A DNA stretch of 64,000 nt from Natronosalvus caseinilyticus (GCF_017357105.1 NZ_CP071596.1:2108001-2172000); one strand, 5' to 3'; counted from the first letter of the stretch, positions 26,755 to 36,358 are shown. Numbers and translations are program-made. The notes: generated by a model not told the origin, from the letters alone.

Positions 26755-28580
26755 AGACGATGTTCGACCACAGCTACCTCGTTTCGAAGGTTCTTCTGAT
26801 TCCCCTCGCCGTCCTGGGCATCGCTGGCCCATACATCATCGGTCGCGTGAACCTCTCGATCCTGGGACTCTACCTGGCCCTGCCGATGACGCTGGCCGTC
26901 GTCGTACTGTGGTGCGGAGGGAAGCGTCACTACCGAGAGCCGGTTGGGTGGATCGCCGTCGACTGGCGAGTGTTCTCCATCGTTTTTCACCTCGTCGTCT
27001 CGAGCCTCGTCGTCTTGCTCGCTATTTACGACGTTCGTCCGCTCGCGTTCTTCGTCGGACTCGCCGTCCTGTACGGACTGATCATCGTGTTGATCTGGTT
27101 ACCTAATCTCGGCCCCGGTCGCACGCCGGTCTGTCTGTACCACATGGTCGTCGCATTTGGGCTCACCGTGTTCAGCGTGACCCTGAAGTACGACTTCTTT
27201 TTTGGGAACACGGACTTGAACGTCCATGTCTCGCTGATCAATTCGCTCGTCGAAACCGGCGCGCCAGTATCGATGGAACTGTACGAACCGTTCCAGCTGT
27301 GGCATGTGTACGCGGCGACGACGCACCAACTGTTGGGCGGTTACCTGACGTCCCCCCGAACGGTGTACGTGCTCAGTGGGGTGCTGTTCGGAGCCGGAGT
27401 CCTCGCAGCGTACGGATTCGGACGGCGAGTCACGCTGAACGAACGAGTGGCGCTCCTGACGGCGCTGTTCACGGTATTTCATCCGTTCTACACCTTCTAC
27501 GGAATGTACTCGATTCCGCGGAGCGTCACCTCCATCGTATTTCTCGCGCTCCTCGTCACCCTCTTCGGCCGGACGGCCCCCGGCATGCGCCTCGCTGGTC
27601 TGGTGTTTCTCGTTGCAATCGTCGTTTACCACCCGGTCTCTATCCCGTTCGTGTTCATCATCATGACGATCGTCTACGTGGTCGAACGAATCGTCAGGCA
27701 TTCGTCTGCGGTCGGGGCCCAACCGCCGACCGTCGACTCATTCACGATGGTAACCACGGGGCTGGTGACGCTCACCTACTGGCTGTACGCGGCCGAACCC
27801 CTGGTCGAAACGATCATCGGGGCGCTGTTTAGCGCCGCGTCGGGGTCACGAACCGAGCCGCCGCCGCAAGGAGTCGTGGCTAGCCCGTGGGCAGAGGTCG
27901 CAAACTACGTCCCGTACTCGTTTTTCATCTTCTTCATGCTCCTCGGTGCACTGCTGTGGCTTCGGGACGACACGCGCGAGTGGATCGCCACCGGAGTCAT
28001 CGGCATCTCCGCGCTGCTGCTCGTTCCCCTCTCCGTTCCGGGGCCCACACTCCTCCTCGAGGGCCTCGCCGGGATCAACGTCAATCGGTTCGTCCACTAC
28101 ACGTACATGTTCTTCGCGCTGACGGGGGCCATCGGCGCGTATCGGCTGTTCTCGCGGGGCGGGTTCAAACTCTTCGTCGTTCTCGTGCTCCTGCTATCGC
28201 TCTTCGGCTTCACCGCGGTCTCGAACGACTTCGTCGCGAGGGACAACCCCGCCGTCGAGCGTCCGTTCTACACCTACTACCTGACCGAGCAGGAACGCCA
28301 GTCGTACGAAGACATCGACGCGATGTACGACGGGCTAATCGAAACCGATAGACCGTCGTGTCGATACATGGGCGAAATGCTCGACGCGGAGTGCGTCGTG
28401 GTCGACGCCGGCGCGGAGAACGCGATGTTCGCAGAAGCAGAGAGCGTACTGTTACGAGACGGCGAACTCGAGCGCCGTCCGTTGCAGTTCACGACGTACG
28501 TCGACGACGAGATCCCGGTCGAGAACCTGGCAGAGCGTAACCGCGTGTACGATTCCGGTTCGGTCACGTTCTACCAGTAG
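26751..28580 (+). CDS. Multipass membrane protein, putative GT-C-type glycosyltransferase
   Basis: 609-residue integral membrane protein with about 12 hydrophobic segments (roughly 10-500) and a C-terminal soluble tail of about 110 residues. The first large loop contains FFGNTDLNVHVSLINSLVETG near residue 150, the position and character of the acidic loop of GT-C enzymes that use polyprenyl-phosphate sugars. WHVYAATTHQLLGGY follows. It lacks the WWDxG motif of the AglB oligosaccharyltransferase, so it is not that enzyme. Co-transcribed with the ATP-grasp ligase and 82-aa ORF, it probably transfers or polymerises the sugar they modify. Assignment to GT-C is by topology and loop only. Confidence 0.65.
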   Translation: MKTMFDHSYLVSKVLLIPLAVLGIAGPYIIGRVNLSILGLYLALPMTLAVVVLWCGGKRHYREPVGWIAVDWRVFSIVFHLVVSSLVVLLAIYDVRPLAFFVGLAVLYGLIIVLIWLPNLGPGRTPVCLYHMVVAFGLTVFSVTLKYDFFFGNTDLNVHVSLINSLVETGAPVSMELYEPFQLWHVYAATTHQLLGGYLTSPRTVYVLSGVLFGAGVLAAYGFGRRVTLNERVALLTALFTVFHPFYTFYGMYSIPRSVTSIVFLALLVTLFGRTAPGMRLAGLVFLVAIVVYHPVSIPFVFIIMTIVYVVERIVRHSSAVGAQPPTVDSFTMVTTGLVTLTYWLYAAEPLVETIIGALFSAASGSRTEPPPQGVVASPWAEVANYVPYSFFIFFMLLGALLWLRDDTREWIATGVIGISALLLVPLSVPGPTLLLEGLAGINVNRFVHYTYMFFALTGAIGAYRLFSRGGFKLFVVLVLLLSLFGFTAVSNDFVARDNPAVERPFYTYYLTEQERQSYEDIDAMYDGLIETDRPSCRYMGEMLDAECVVVDAGAENAMFAEAESVLLRDGELERRPLQFTTYVDDEIPVENLAERNRVYDSGSVTFYQ

Positions 28581-28651
28581 TGCGGCTCTCTCGTCTCGAG
28601 GAGCGACAAACAGCGTCCCTTTCCCCTCGAAGCACAGACGACGTGGGTCGC

Positions 28652-30211
28652 TTACTCGACCGCCCAGGAGTACCAGTCACCGCTTCGATAGATCGAGAGG
28701 CGCTCCTCGTCGGAATCCGCGTCCGTCCAGGCGACGACGACGCCTTCGCGGCCGTTTTCGTTCCAGTCGCCGCCGTCTGCTGGGTTCGACGACCCGTTGT
28801 CACCGAGTCCGTTCACAACCGTTCGAACTCCCGTCGAAATGTCCCCTGGAGCGTTTTCGACGACGACGTCCGGCACGTCGATTTCCAGTCGTCCGCCCGA
28901 ATCACCGGTCTCGAGGGTGACGTCCCGGACGACACCACCCCTTCCCGATTCGAAACGAATCGGGCGCACGGACTCGTATCGACCGCCGATCACGCGACAG
29001 TTCTGGGCGCCCCCGTTGAATCGTATCGGATATACGTCACCGGTGAGCGTACACAAACAATCCAGAAATGCTGTCTCGTCCCTGGCCACGGTGATCGCGT
29101 CTTCCGTGACGCTGGAGTTCTTTTCGCCAAAGAACGTGCAGTCTCGAAACGTCACCAAACCGTCGTCGCCTTCGCCGTTCTCGTTGACGACCGCGACCCG
29201 TCGATCCGCGTCCGATCCGAACCGGGAGCCGGTTATCGTCACCGACGCGCCGGAAGGCGCGACCTCGAGCACCGACCGCGACCCCTCGGCGTCGTTGTAT
29301 CCGTAGCAGTTTTCGACCCAGCAGTCGCCGTCACGAAGCCAGTAGCCGCGGGCGTCGGCCAGCTCGGAATCGCGGACCCAGACCACGCTGTCGCGAACGA
29401 CGCCGCCGATTCGAACGTTCGAAATGTCGTTGTCGATGGCCGTACAGTTCTCGATGACGACCGACCCGTTCGAACAGTAGAATCCGTTGTCGGCGCAGTT
29501 TCGGACCAGACTGTGCGTGATCGTTGCGACCGCGTTGTCGGTCGTCTCGACGTACACACCCACGCCTGGCCCCCCATCGACGACGCAGTCGTAGATTTGC
29601 CCGCGAGAGTCTTCCATCCCCATCAGTTCGATCATGCGCCGACCGCTCGTCGGCCGTCCCATCGTCACGAGGTGTTCGAAGATCACGTCGCCGGTCGCGT
29701 ACGCGACGACGGCGGAACCCGCGACGCCGTCTTCGTCCTCCACGTTTCCGAAATCGAACTCGAAGCCGCCGATGTAGACGTTGTGTCCGCTGTACGACCG
29801 GGACGGCCCCAGCGCAAATACCTTGGAATCGTAGACGCCGACCCCCTCGAACGCCGAGGACGGTTCGATCGTCGCGTTGTAGCCGAGTAATCCGAAGTCT
29901 CGAAACGATTCGTGTTCGAATCCGGCGTCCATCCGGTACGTCCCGGGCGGAAAGAGCACCAGGAGTTCGTCGCCGCCTTCCTCGGCGATAATCTCCTCGA
30001 GAACTGACGTGACGTCGTCCTCGCCGGTTGGATCGGCCCCGTAGTCGACGACGTCAACGTGTCGCCAGTGATCAGCGATCGTCGCCTCGTCAGCGTCGGG
30101 AGCCGGTACGTTCCCCGTCTCGTCGATTTCTGCACCCTGGACGGACAGTACGTAGCCAGCGAGGGTCGGTGGAAGGCCACCGACTGCCGTCAGGTACTTC
30201 CGGCGGTTCAT
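28652..30211 (-). CDS. Tat-exported right-handed parallel beta-helix protein
   Basis: 519-residue exported protein. The N terminus has a twin-Arg signal (NRRKYLTAVGG) and a short hydrophobic stretch; DVVDYGADPTGEDDVTSVLEEII near residue 55 is the start of pectate-lyase-3/Pectin-lyase-like folds. From about 130 to 460 the sequence is a run of short beta-helix rungs rich in Asn, Asp, Val and Gly (for example YIGGFEFDFGN, IYDCVVDGGPGVGVYV, VIENCTAIDNDISNVRIGG). No catalytic triad can be named confidently. Located inside the glycan island facing the upstream operon, it could be a lyase, hydrolase or epimerase on the exported polysaccharide, or a phage-tailspike-like binding protein. Confidence 0.8.
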   Translation of the reverse strand: MNRRKYLTAVGGLPPTLAGYVLSVQGAEIDETGNVPAPDADEATIADHWRHVDVVDYGADPTGEDDVTSVLEEIIAEEGGDELLVLFPPGTYRMDAGFEHESFRDFGLLGYNATIEPSSAFEGVGVYDSKVFALGPSRSYSGHNVYIGGFEFDFGNVEDEDGVAGSAVVAYATGDVIFEHLVTMGRPTSGRRMIELMGMEDSRGQIYDCVVDGGPGVGVYVETTDNAVATITHSLVRNCADNGFYCSNGSVVIENCTAIDNDISNVRIGGVVRDSVVWVRDSELADARGYWLRDGDCWVENCYGYNDAEGSRSVLEVAPSGASVTITGSRFGSDADRRVAVVNENGEGDDGLVTFRDCTFFGEKNSSVTEDAITVARDETAFLDCLCTLTGDVYPIRFNGGAQNCRVIGGRYESVRPIRFESGRGGVVRDVTLETGDSGGRLEIDVPDVVVENAPGDISTGVRTVVNGLGDNGSSNPADGGDWNENGREGVVVAWTDADSDEERLSIYRSGDWYSWAVE

Positions 30212-30519
30212 AATCCGCGAGACGCCACGCGGAGGGATACCAATTTCTTAGAAGCGTGTCTAGATGACCAGTTCAATTCGATATTTCGACTGAATATTCG
30301 CTACCTGTGTCGTTCTACAGCACGATTTCCGACACGGTCCGCGAGTGCAAGAAAGACGAAAGAACTGCTGCTCGAGTCCAGGGCTACGAGGACGGCAATG
30401 CGCCTCCGACGCTGGAGTAATAGCTCATTCCGATCCCGTACCGGTAGGATAACAAAGGCTATCTCGGACACACGTATCGGCAACTCGGCTAGCGCCGTTC
30501 GGTCTCGAGAAAACTAGAG
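30212..30519. other. Divergent intergenic region
   Basis: 308 bases between the beta-helix and FemAB-like genes. GC is lower than average (AATTCGATATTTCGACTG near 30272) and no open frame has coding character. On the minus strand TTCTAAGAAATT near 30245-30256 is a weak TATA candidate for the beta-helix gene. A clear TATA box for the plus-strand gene at 30520 is not visible. I see no transposase remnant. Confidence 0.4.
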
Positions 30520-31560
30520 ATGAGTGTCAGAATTTCGGTATTGAACCCCGCCGATCGAGAGTCGTGGAACGAATACGTCGAGCGGTCACCGCAAGGATCG
30601 GTCTTCCATCGGTACGACGCGCTCAGAACGCAGGCGGCGTACTCAGACGCCAGGCTGTACCCTCTCGTCGGATACAAAGGCGAGGAACCAATCGGAATCT
30701 TTCCTGTTTTCGAAAGTCACACGGGCCCCGTCGCGTTCGCGTTCTCTCCACCGCACGGGTTACACGTACCTGCTCTCGGTCCCGCGTTGCTCAACATGGA
30801 CCAGCTCAAACAACGCAAACGGGAGAAGCGCCACAGTCGGTTCATCGATGGATGTTTCGAGTGGATCGACCGCGAACTCGAGCCGACGTACACTTCGATT
30901 CGAACGTCGTGGCGGTACGACGACATGCGTCCGTTCAAGTGGAACGGATTCGACGTCCACCCGAGTTACACGTACGTCGTCGATCTCGAGACCGACGAAG
31001 AGACGTTGATCCGTCGATTCAGTCGAACCACGCGTCGAACCATCCGGAATCATCTCGACGACGAGTACACGGTGACAGTCGGCGGCGTCGACGCGGCCAG
31101 GTGGATCATGGAGCAGGTGGTCAGCCGATTCGAAGAGCAAGGGAAAACGGCGACGATGTCCCCGTCGTTCGTGGTCGAACTCTACGAACGACTTCCTGAA
31201 GGTGTCGTGAACCCGTACGTGCTCTCCGTCGACGGAGACCCTGTCACCGGTACGATTCTCCTCGTGGACGGCGAAACGGCCCACCGGTGGCAAGGTGGAA
31301 CGAAGCCCGGGACGTCTCTCCCAGCGAACGAACTCCTCGAGTGGCGGATGCTCACCGACGCGATGAAACGCGGTGTCAGTGAGTACGAGATCGTCGACGC
31401 CAACATCCCGCGAATCAACGAGTGGAAGTCGAAGTACAATCCGAACGTCCGGACGTACTACACGATGCACCGATCCGGTCAGGGAATGGCCGCCGCCGTG
31501 CAGCTGTATCTCAGGCTTCGTGATCGAAACGAACTCGTCACGAAACTCGCACCAGGCTAA
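30520..31560 (+). CDS. FemAB/GNAT-like acyl- or aminoacyl-transferase (copy 1)
   Basis: 346-residue protein of the BioF2-like/FemAB branch of the GNAT superfamily. The first GNAT half has WNEYVERSPQGSVFHRYDALR, typical of this branch. The middle has RRFSRTTRRTIRNHLDDEYTV and the second half GTILLVDGETAHRWQGG and ELLEWRMLTDAMKRG, with YEIVDANIPRINEWKSKYNP near the C terminus as in lipid II peptidyl-bridge enzymes. FemAB enzymes use aminoacyl-tRNA; archaeal relatives near polysaccharide genes probably acylate sugars, with donor unknown. Paralogous to the protein at 33256-34356. It stands alone on the plus strand, converging on the flippase gene. ATG 30520. Confidence 0.8.
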   Translation: MSVRISVLNPADRESWNEYVERSPQGSVFHRYDALRTQAAYSDARLYPLVGYKGEEPIGIFPVFESHTGPVAFAFSPPHGLHVPALGPALLNMDQLKQRKREKRHSRFIDGCFEWIDRELEPTYTSIRTSWRYDDMRPFKWNGFDVHPSYTYVVDLETDEETLIRRFSRTTRRTIRNHLDDEYTVTVGGVDAARWIMEQVVSRFEEQGKTATMSPSFVVELYERLPEGVVNPYVLSVDGDPVTGTILLVDGETAHRWQGGTKPGTSLPANELLEWRMLTDAMKRGVSEYEIVDANIPRINEWKSKYNPNVRTYYTMHRSGQGMAAAVQLYLRLRDRNELVTKLAPG

Positions 31561-31672
31561 GAAAACGGTTATCGAGTGAACCGCTCATTTGATATGCTAA
31601 TCGATTTAAGTCGGTTCGGAAGACGAACCCTGCTTCTGGAGACTAGCCGCGCTATGCGTCGGCCTATTCGCG

Positions 31673-33199
31673 TCATTTGTGGCGGGTCGGAATCCGCTCG
31701 ACCAGTTCGAGCAACTGCCGTTCGACCGCTTTCGGTAGCGCCGTCGCGGTAGCGATCTCCTCGAGGTCATCACTCGTAATCGCACCGGTCGCGACCGAGG
31801 CAACGACGAACACGACCGCACCGAACGGCGGGACGATCACGAGCGAGAGGATCGATGAGTCGATCGCCCACGAGACGAGAAAGATCGACGTGGCCGACAC
31901 GATGATCGTGACGGACGTGGCTTCCCAGCGGATGCCCTCGAGCGGTCGGTACCCCAACCGGCGGGCGATGGCCGTCTGGAACACGACGAGGCTTCCGTAG
32001 CCGATCGACGTCGCGATGGCGGCCCCGATCATTCCGTAGCCTGGAATCAACAGCAGGTTCAACAGTACATTGATCAGCGAGCTGGCGCCCGTCGCGACGA
32101 GGAGCGGACGAAGCGATCGCCTGGCCTGGTTGATGGCGAGGGACGGTCTCGCGACCGCGAATCCGAGCACGCCAGGGAGCAGCAACAACAGAGGCGTGAT
32201 CGCCGGCCGGAACGACTTGCCTAAGTAGAGTGGAACGAAGTCGGCCGCCAGCGCAGCGAGGCCGAGTACAAGCAACGTCGTAAACAGGAACACGTAGCGC
32301 GTAACGACCTGGGATTGCCGCTCGATAGCGTCGATATCCCCGCGCTCCCAGAGATGCGAGACACGCTGTAAGAGCGCGTACTGAACGGCGACCGGTGCGA
32401 ACCACAGGACTTCGGCGATCACTAGCGCACCTTTGTAGTATCCCACGAACTCGTCGGACAGCCAGAGCTGGAGCAAGAGCACGTCGACGTGGTACAGGGA
32501 CGTCAAAAAGAGGAAGAAACCGATCGTACTCGCGGTGTAGGTAATTATCTGCCCTTTCGGAAGGCTCACGCCGCTCGGGAAGAGGGCGCGGCGGATAGGC
32601 AACACTCGACTGACGATGGCCAATCCGACCACGATGGTGAACGCGCTGGAGACGATGGATCCGAGCAATACGCCTTCGACGCCGTAACCGAGGTACACGA
32701 ACGTGATCGCGACCGCGACGAATAGCGTCTCGTCGACAACTTTTAGCGGTTCCGAGCGAGACTCCAGTTGGAGTCCCATTAGCGTCCACAGGACGTGCGT
32801 CGCCAGTTGGTTGAAAACGAGATACGCGCCGAGTACGTAGAAGAGCGACGTGAACGCCGGTCCGAACGTGGATGCTGCGAGACCCGTGTACGCCGCCAGA
32901 GCGAACAGCGCGGCGGCGAGAAGGCCGACGACGAACGCAGTTCTGAACACGTAGCCGAAGATGGCGGCCTGCCACTCCGTATCCGATCGTTCGGAGATGT
33001 ACTTTCGAACCGTATCACCCGTCCCCGAGATCAGCACGATCCCGACGACGGAGTATACGGACAGGACGAGCGCGTACCGACCGTACTCGACCGGTCCGAG
33101 GAGGCGAACGAGAACCGGTGTGAATCCCACTCCGAGGAGCAGCATGAACATCTTCGAAACGATGATCGAGACGACCGCGGATGAAAACGAATTGCCCAT
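31673..33199 (-). CDS. Lipid-linked oligosaccharide flippase (Wzx/MVF type)
   Basis: 508-residue membrane protein with about 14 hydrophobic helices, of the polysaccharide biosynthesis/MOP exporter superfamily. The N-terminal FSSAVVSIIVSKMFMLLLGVGFTPVLVRLLGPVEYGRYALV is the characteristic first repeat (positions 4-45), and IPGYGMIGAAIATSIGYG near residue 390 is the conserved mid-C-terminal signature. It would turn the finished polyprenyl-linked glycan across the membrane, the step between cytoplasmic assembly and surface transfer. Last gene of the minus-strand group deacetylase, formyltransferase, FemAB copy 2, flippase, with 56 bases after the FemAB gene. ATG 33199. Confidence 0.88.
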   Translation of the reverse strand: MGNSFSSAVVSIIVSKMFMLLLGVGFTPVLVRLLGPVEYGRYALVLSVYSVVGIVLISGTGDTVRKYISERSDTEWQAAIFGYVFRTAFVVGLLAAALFALAAYTGLAASTFGPAFTSLFYVLGAYLVFNQLATHVLWTLMGLQLESRSEPLKVVDETLFVAVAITFVYLGYGVEGVLLGSIVSSAFTIVVGLAIVSRVLPIRRALFPSGVSLPKGQIITYTASTIGFFLFLTSLYHVDVLLLQLWLSDEFVGYYKGALVIAEVLWFAPVAVQYALLQRVSHLWERGDIDAIERQSQVVTRYVFLFTTLLVLGLAALAADFVPLYLGKSFRPAITPLLLLLPGVLGFAVARPSLAINQARRSLRPLLVATGASSLINVLLNLLLIPGYGMIGAAIATSIGYGSLVVFQTAIARRLGYRPLEGIRWEATSVTIIVSATSIFLVSWAIDSSILSLVIVPPFGAVVFVVASVATGAITSDDLEEIATATALPKAVERQLLELVERIPTRHK

Positions 33200-33255
33200 A
33201 GCTTAGTCAGGAACGGGCGTTCGTCCCGGTGGCCGCGTGCTACTCGGGAGTCTGG

Positions 33256-34356
33256 TCACGAGAAAATCTGACCGACGACTTTGGATTTGATTTCTGTCGT
33301 TCTCTCTCGCACGGTCTCGGGGGTGACTGGCGTCGAGGACGTGTACCACTGGTGAGCGACGCGTCCGCCGTTCAGTGCCGCCAGGGCGGCCCGAGGATAC
33401 CCCCGTTCCCAAGTGAGACAGGGGGCCGCGCGGGTAGCGAAGCGTTCCTTGAATCGAAACAGTCCGTTTCGAAAGTCGGGCTCCGTTCCGCGGAAGTTGT
33501 ACGTCTCGTAGCCGTTTTCGATGGCCCACTTGATGGCGTGTTCGTGGATCAACTCCGACGCGTTGTACTCGAAGTGGTCCTCCGTGACGCCCGAACAGAG
33601 GTAATGAAGCGTCGACCGTTCGTCGTCCAGCACGAACATCATCAGTCCACGTCGCGCTCCATCGACGTGGAGCGAAAATACCTTGATTCGTTCGGGGAAG
33701 TTACGGAGTTCGAGAAAGAACGCTCGAGTCAATCGGGCGCCGCCGACGCGTTCCGCGACGTCGGTATAATTCGAGTGCATCTCGCTTAGGACTGCTCTGG
33801 TCAGTTCTTCCTCGACGATCTCCCCGTCGTGATCGTGTCCTCGCCTGATCGCCCGTCGCCTTGAGCTATCCATCTCTGCGAGGAGGGCGTCCCAGTTGCG
33901 CGACGTATCGAGGAGCATGTCACAGTTAGTAATTCGCAGGCTATACCCGTGCTCCAGGAAGCTGTCGTGGTATCGAACGTAGGACGAATCGACGTTACTG
34001 ATCTGGTGAAATCGAACCGACCCGTCACAGAGGCGAGCCGTCGATTCGAGTATTAGATCGAGCGCGGTTTCCTCGTTGCCAATGGCGACCGGGCCGCCCG
34101 ACCCGGGCCGTATACTGTAGAGCCGTCGAACCGGGATCGACCCGATCGAACCGACGAAGTTCGGAGACATGGCGATGGGGTTACCTTTCTTTTCGACGAG
34201 TAGATGACGTGGCTCGAGCGGTTGACCCCGTTCGACTGCCCGGAGCCAGCCGTAACGATGGAAGACGCTACCCAGATCGGCCTGCTCGACGACGTGGTTC
34301 CACTGGTTTCGATCGGCCTGTTCGATGCTGTCGAGTCGCGTTACAGTGAGGGACAT
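33256..34356 (-). CDS. FemAB/GNAT-like acyl- or aminoacyl-transferase (copy 2)
   Basis: 366-residue paralogue of the protein at 30520-31560: NQWNHVVEQADLGSVFHRYGWLR at the N terminus, LEHGYSLRITNCDMLLDTSR and MDSSRRRAIRRGHDHDGEIVEE in the middle, RGLMMFVLDDERSTLHYLCSG, and ASELIHEHAIKWAIENGYETYNFRGTEP near residue 285 (the GTEPDFRNGLFRFKERF end is typical of FemAB-type GNATs). Soluble, no signal. On the minus strand AAGTTATTTCTG (about 34396-34407) may be a promoter 40-50 bases upstream, so it might be transcribed apart from the formyltransferase. Amino acid, acetyl and other acyl donors are all possible. Confidence 0.8.
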   Translation of the reverse strand: MSLTVTRLDSIEQADRNQWNHVVEQADLGSVFHRYGWLRAVERGQPLEPRHLLVEKKGNPIAMSPNFVGSIGSIPVRRLYSIRPGSGGPVAIGNEETALDLILESTARLCDGSVRFHQISNVDSSYVRYHDSFLEHGYSLRITNCDMLLDTSRNWDALLAEMDSSRRRAIRRGHDHDGEIVEEELTRAVLSEMHSNYTDVAERVGGARLTRAFFLELRNFPERIKVFSLHVDGARRGLMMFVLDDERSTLHYLCSGVTEDHFEYNASELIHEHAIKWAIENGYETYNFRGTEPDFRNGLFRFKERFATRAAPCLTWERGYPRAALAALNGGRVAHQWYTSSTPVTPETVRERTTEIKSKVVGQIFS

Positions 34357-34442
34357 AGGGCTTCGTTACGGTCGGTCAACGACCCACGGGGAGGCAGAAA
34401 TAACTTCGTCCGAATCCTCAGAGTAGTGTAACGTTTTCGACC

Positions 34443-34462
34443 ACGGTTCGAGGACGAACCGG
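34443..34462. other. Small hairpin between formyltransferase and FemAB copy 2
   Basis: Arms GGTTCG (34445-34450) and CGAACC (34455-34460) form a 6-bp stem with a 4-base loop in the 161-base gap. There is no following T-run, so it is at best an internal processing or attenuation signal; chance is possible in GC-rich DNA. Confidence 0.25.
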
Positions 34463-34517
34463 GGGAGGGGGAGGCAGTATTCGGGACCGGCGAACACCGT
34501 CTGAAGATCCAGTCCAC

Positions 34518-35300
34518 CTAGATGAATCGATTCCCGCGACGCCGAAACTCCCGCCGGTCGTCCCGGGTCGGACGGGAGTAGTACTCGCCCTCCTCGAGAT
34601 CGTTGGGCCTCGTTTCGATGGTTCCGTCGGCGACCTGATCGATGACGTCGACCGCGACGTCCGGCCCAACCTCTGTCAGTTTGAGATAGATGTCGTGCAT
34701 CGTGTCATCGGGCAGTACCTCGTACTTCTGTTGTACGATGATCTCGCCGGAATCGAACTCCGGCGTCATGTAGTGGGCGGTGACCCCACTCTCGTCTTCC
34801 CCGTGATAGAGCACCCAGAACGACGTCGAGAGGCCGCGATACTTCGGCAAGAGAGATCCGTGGACGTTGATCGCGCCCTCCTCCGGAATTTCCAGAAGAT
34901 CTTCACCCATTCGTTGACCACAGGCGATCGAAAGAACGAGATCAGGTTTCAATTCCCGGATCTGGTCGACGAACGCTTCGTCGTTGACGTCGTTCACTTC
35001 TTCCACCGGAATGTCATAAGCCGCCGCGAGCGTTCGGACCGAGTGAAATCGCCCCGTGGTCCGATAGACTGGTCCCGTCGGCAATCTGGCAGCGATTTTC
35101 CCCGCTACATACCGGAGGCCAAACCGAAAAAAGGCCGACGGGCCGAACATCTGGAACCGGCCTCGAACCTCCTCGAGCATCGACCGTTGCATCGGCGCGA
35201 GGACGACCTTCGAGAGAGTCTCGGATCGTTCGGAAAACACCGGCTCGAGGTACCGCGGCATGTAGATGGGATCGTCCTGCGTGAAGAGAATTACGTCCAT
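34518..35300 (-). CDS. Formyltransferase family protein (sugar N-formyltransferase-like)
   Basis: 260-residue protein of the formyl_trans_N family that includes Met-tRNA formyltransferase, GART and amino-sugar N-formyltransferases using N10-formyltetrahydrofolate. The catalytic triad is intact: Asn145 and His147 in INVHGSLLPKYRG, and Asp183 in YMTPEFDSGEII. The SLLPKYRGL loop binds the folate. It lacks the C-terminal OB domain of Met-tRNA formyltransferase and starts with MDVILFTQDDPIYMPRYLEP, not the canonical nucleotide-binding opening. Flanked by a deacetylase (10-base overlap) and a FemAB-like protein, so an amino-sugar substrate is the best inference. ATG 35300. Confidence 0.83.
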   Translation of the reverse strand: MDVILFTQDDPIYMPRYLEPVFSERSETLSKVVLAPMQRSMLEEVRGRFQMFGPSAFFRFGLRYVAGKIAARLPTGPVYRTTGRFHSVRTLAAAYDIPVEEVNDVNDEAFVDQIRELKPDLVLSIACGQRMGEDLLEIPEEGAINVHGSLLPKYRGLSTSFWVLYHGEDESGVTAHYMTPEFDSGEIIVQQKYEVLPDDTMHDIYLKLTEVGPDVAVDVIDQVADGTIETRPNDLEEGEYYSRPTRDDRREFRRRGNRFI

Positions 35301-36106
35301 GCGTACGCTACCGGTTCGTAGAGGTCAGACACTTTCTCGAACGTGTACCCGTTTCGTCTCAGCGTCGAGACGAACTCGGTGAGTATGTCGACGGACCGAT
35401 CCATGTTCCGGGTCATGAGCGTGCGCTTTGGTTGTGGCAGGTGGTCGTGAAACTCGGTCCTCCAGAAATCCTGCAGGTGGGAGTCGTACACTAACGGCGT
35501 GGGAAGGGGCACGTGCTTCAAAAGAGAAAGATACGGACGCCCGAGGAGTTTGAGATAGTTCTGCGAAATCGGAATCCGGAGCCCAGGGACGGCCGCAAAC
35601 GGAATCTCGAGGAGTCGATCGACTTCCGTCGGGACGTACGGGGTGAGCGGGGCGCGGATATTGTTGTACACGCCGGGGCGATAGGAGGGGAAGACGCTGG
35701 AACTGAACTCGAAGCCGGCCCGCTCGAGTTCCGCCCACTCGCCCTGGACGATGTTTCCCTGCGGTGCCCGGTACCCGCGGGGTGGTTCACCGAAGTGTGA
35801 CTCGAACGCTGCTACCCCTCGCTGGATTTCGGTCTCGAATTCGTACGATTTCGTCATGTCGTGTTGATACGAGTGAAGGTGGAATTCGGCGTCTAGCTCC
35901 CAACGAAGGCGCTCGACGATACCGGGATAATTCTCTATCGTGACCCCGACAACGAACACGCTAATCGGCACGTCCAGCTGCTCGATGAGTGCAATATAGT
36001 CGTCTACGTGGTCGAACGTCGGATTCGGACTCTCGTCGCCCGGGATACACCAATCTTCCTCGAGATCGAGCGTCATACAGGCGATGGGTCCACTACTACG
36101 CGACAT
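35291..36106 (-). CDS. Polysaccharide deacetylase (CE4 family)
   Basis: 271-residue NodB-homology protein. CMTLDLEEDW supplies the catalytic Asp14 and acidic metal pocket, FHLHSYQHD carries the H78-x3-H82 metal ligands, and GYRAPQGN near residue 112 is the family's R-x-P motif. The late His strand falls near PKRTLMTRNMDRS. No signal peptide, so it probably acts on cytoplasmic lipid-linked sugar, exposing an amine that the co-transcribed formyltransferase or FemAB-like protein could modify (inference). The opening LDLEEDW also recalls the deacetylases in exosortase/PEP-CTERM polysaccharide loci. First gene of the minus-strand group; ATG 36106. Confidence 0.87.
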   Translation of the reverse strand: MSRSSGPIACMTLDLEEDWCIPGDESPNPTFDHVDDYIALIEQLDVPISVFVVGVTIENYPGIVERLRWELDAEFHLHSYQHDMTKSYEFETEIQRGVAAFESHFGEPPRGYRAPQGNIVQGEWAELERAGFEFSSSVFPSYRPGVYNNIRAPLTPYVPTEVDRLLEIPFAAVPGLRIPISQNYLKLLGRPYLSLLKHVPLPTPLVYDSHLQDFWRTEFHDHLPQPKRTLMTRNMDRSVDILTEFVSTLRRNGYTFEKVSDLYEPVAYAWT

Positions 36107-36128
36107 AGTGACATCCCTCCGGAATTGA

Positions 36129-36157
36129 AGCAGATAAATTTTGTCTCACAATATCTG
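36129..36157 (-). promoter_or_regulatory. TATA box and inverted repeat upstream of the deacetylase operon
   Basis: On the minus strand CAAAATTTATCTG (36131-36143) lies 25-37 bases before ATG 36106. It overlaps one arm of an inverted repeat, CAGATA (36131-36136) with TATCTG (36152-36157), a plausible operator that would block TBP access. A second inverted pair, GGCCCCA (36167-36173) and TGGGGCC (36194-36200), lies just upstream. Confidence 0.5.
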
Positions 36158-36358
36158 ATTACCCAAGGCCCCACTCTACCGTTTCAGCGTCAATGGGGCC
36201 GAAATGGAACCAGGCGATAACCGAGGCTCGGATCTGTTCTTCGACCGGCACTCGATTGCTACGTTCAGGAGACGTCTCGATGAACGGGGATACGGCGCAG
36301 ACGGGAGGGGGAGGGGACGTTCAATAGTGGATTACTCGAGAAGCGGCGCGAATACTGT

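Noticed and set aside
26751-28580. AglB oligosaccharyltransferase
   Set aside because: The protein has GT-C-like topology but no WWDxG motif and is shorter than AglB.
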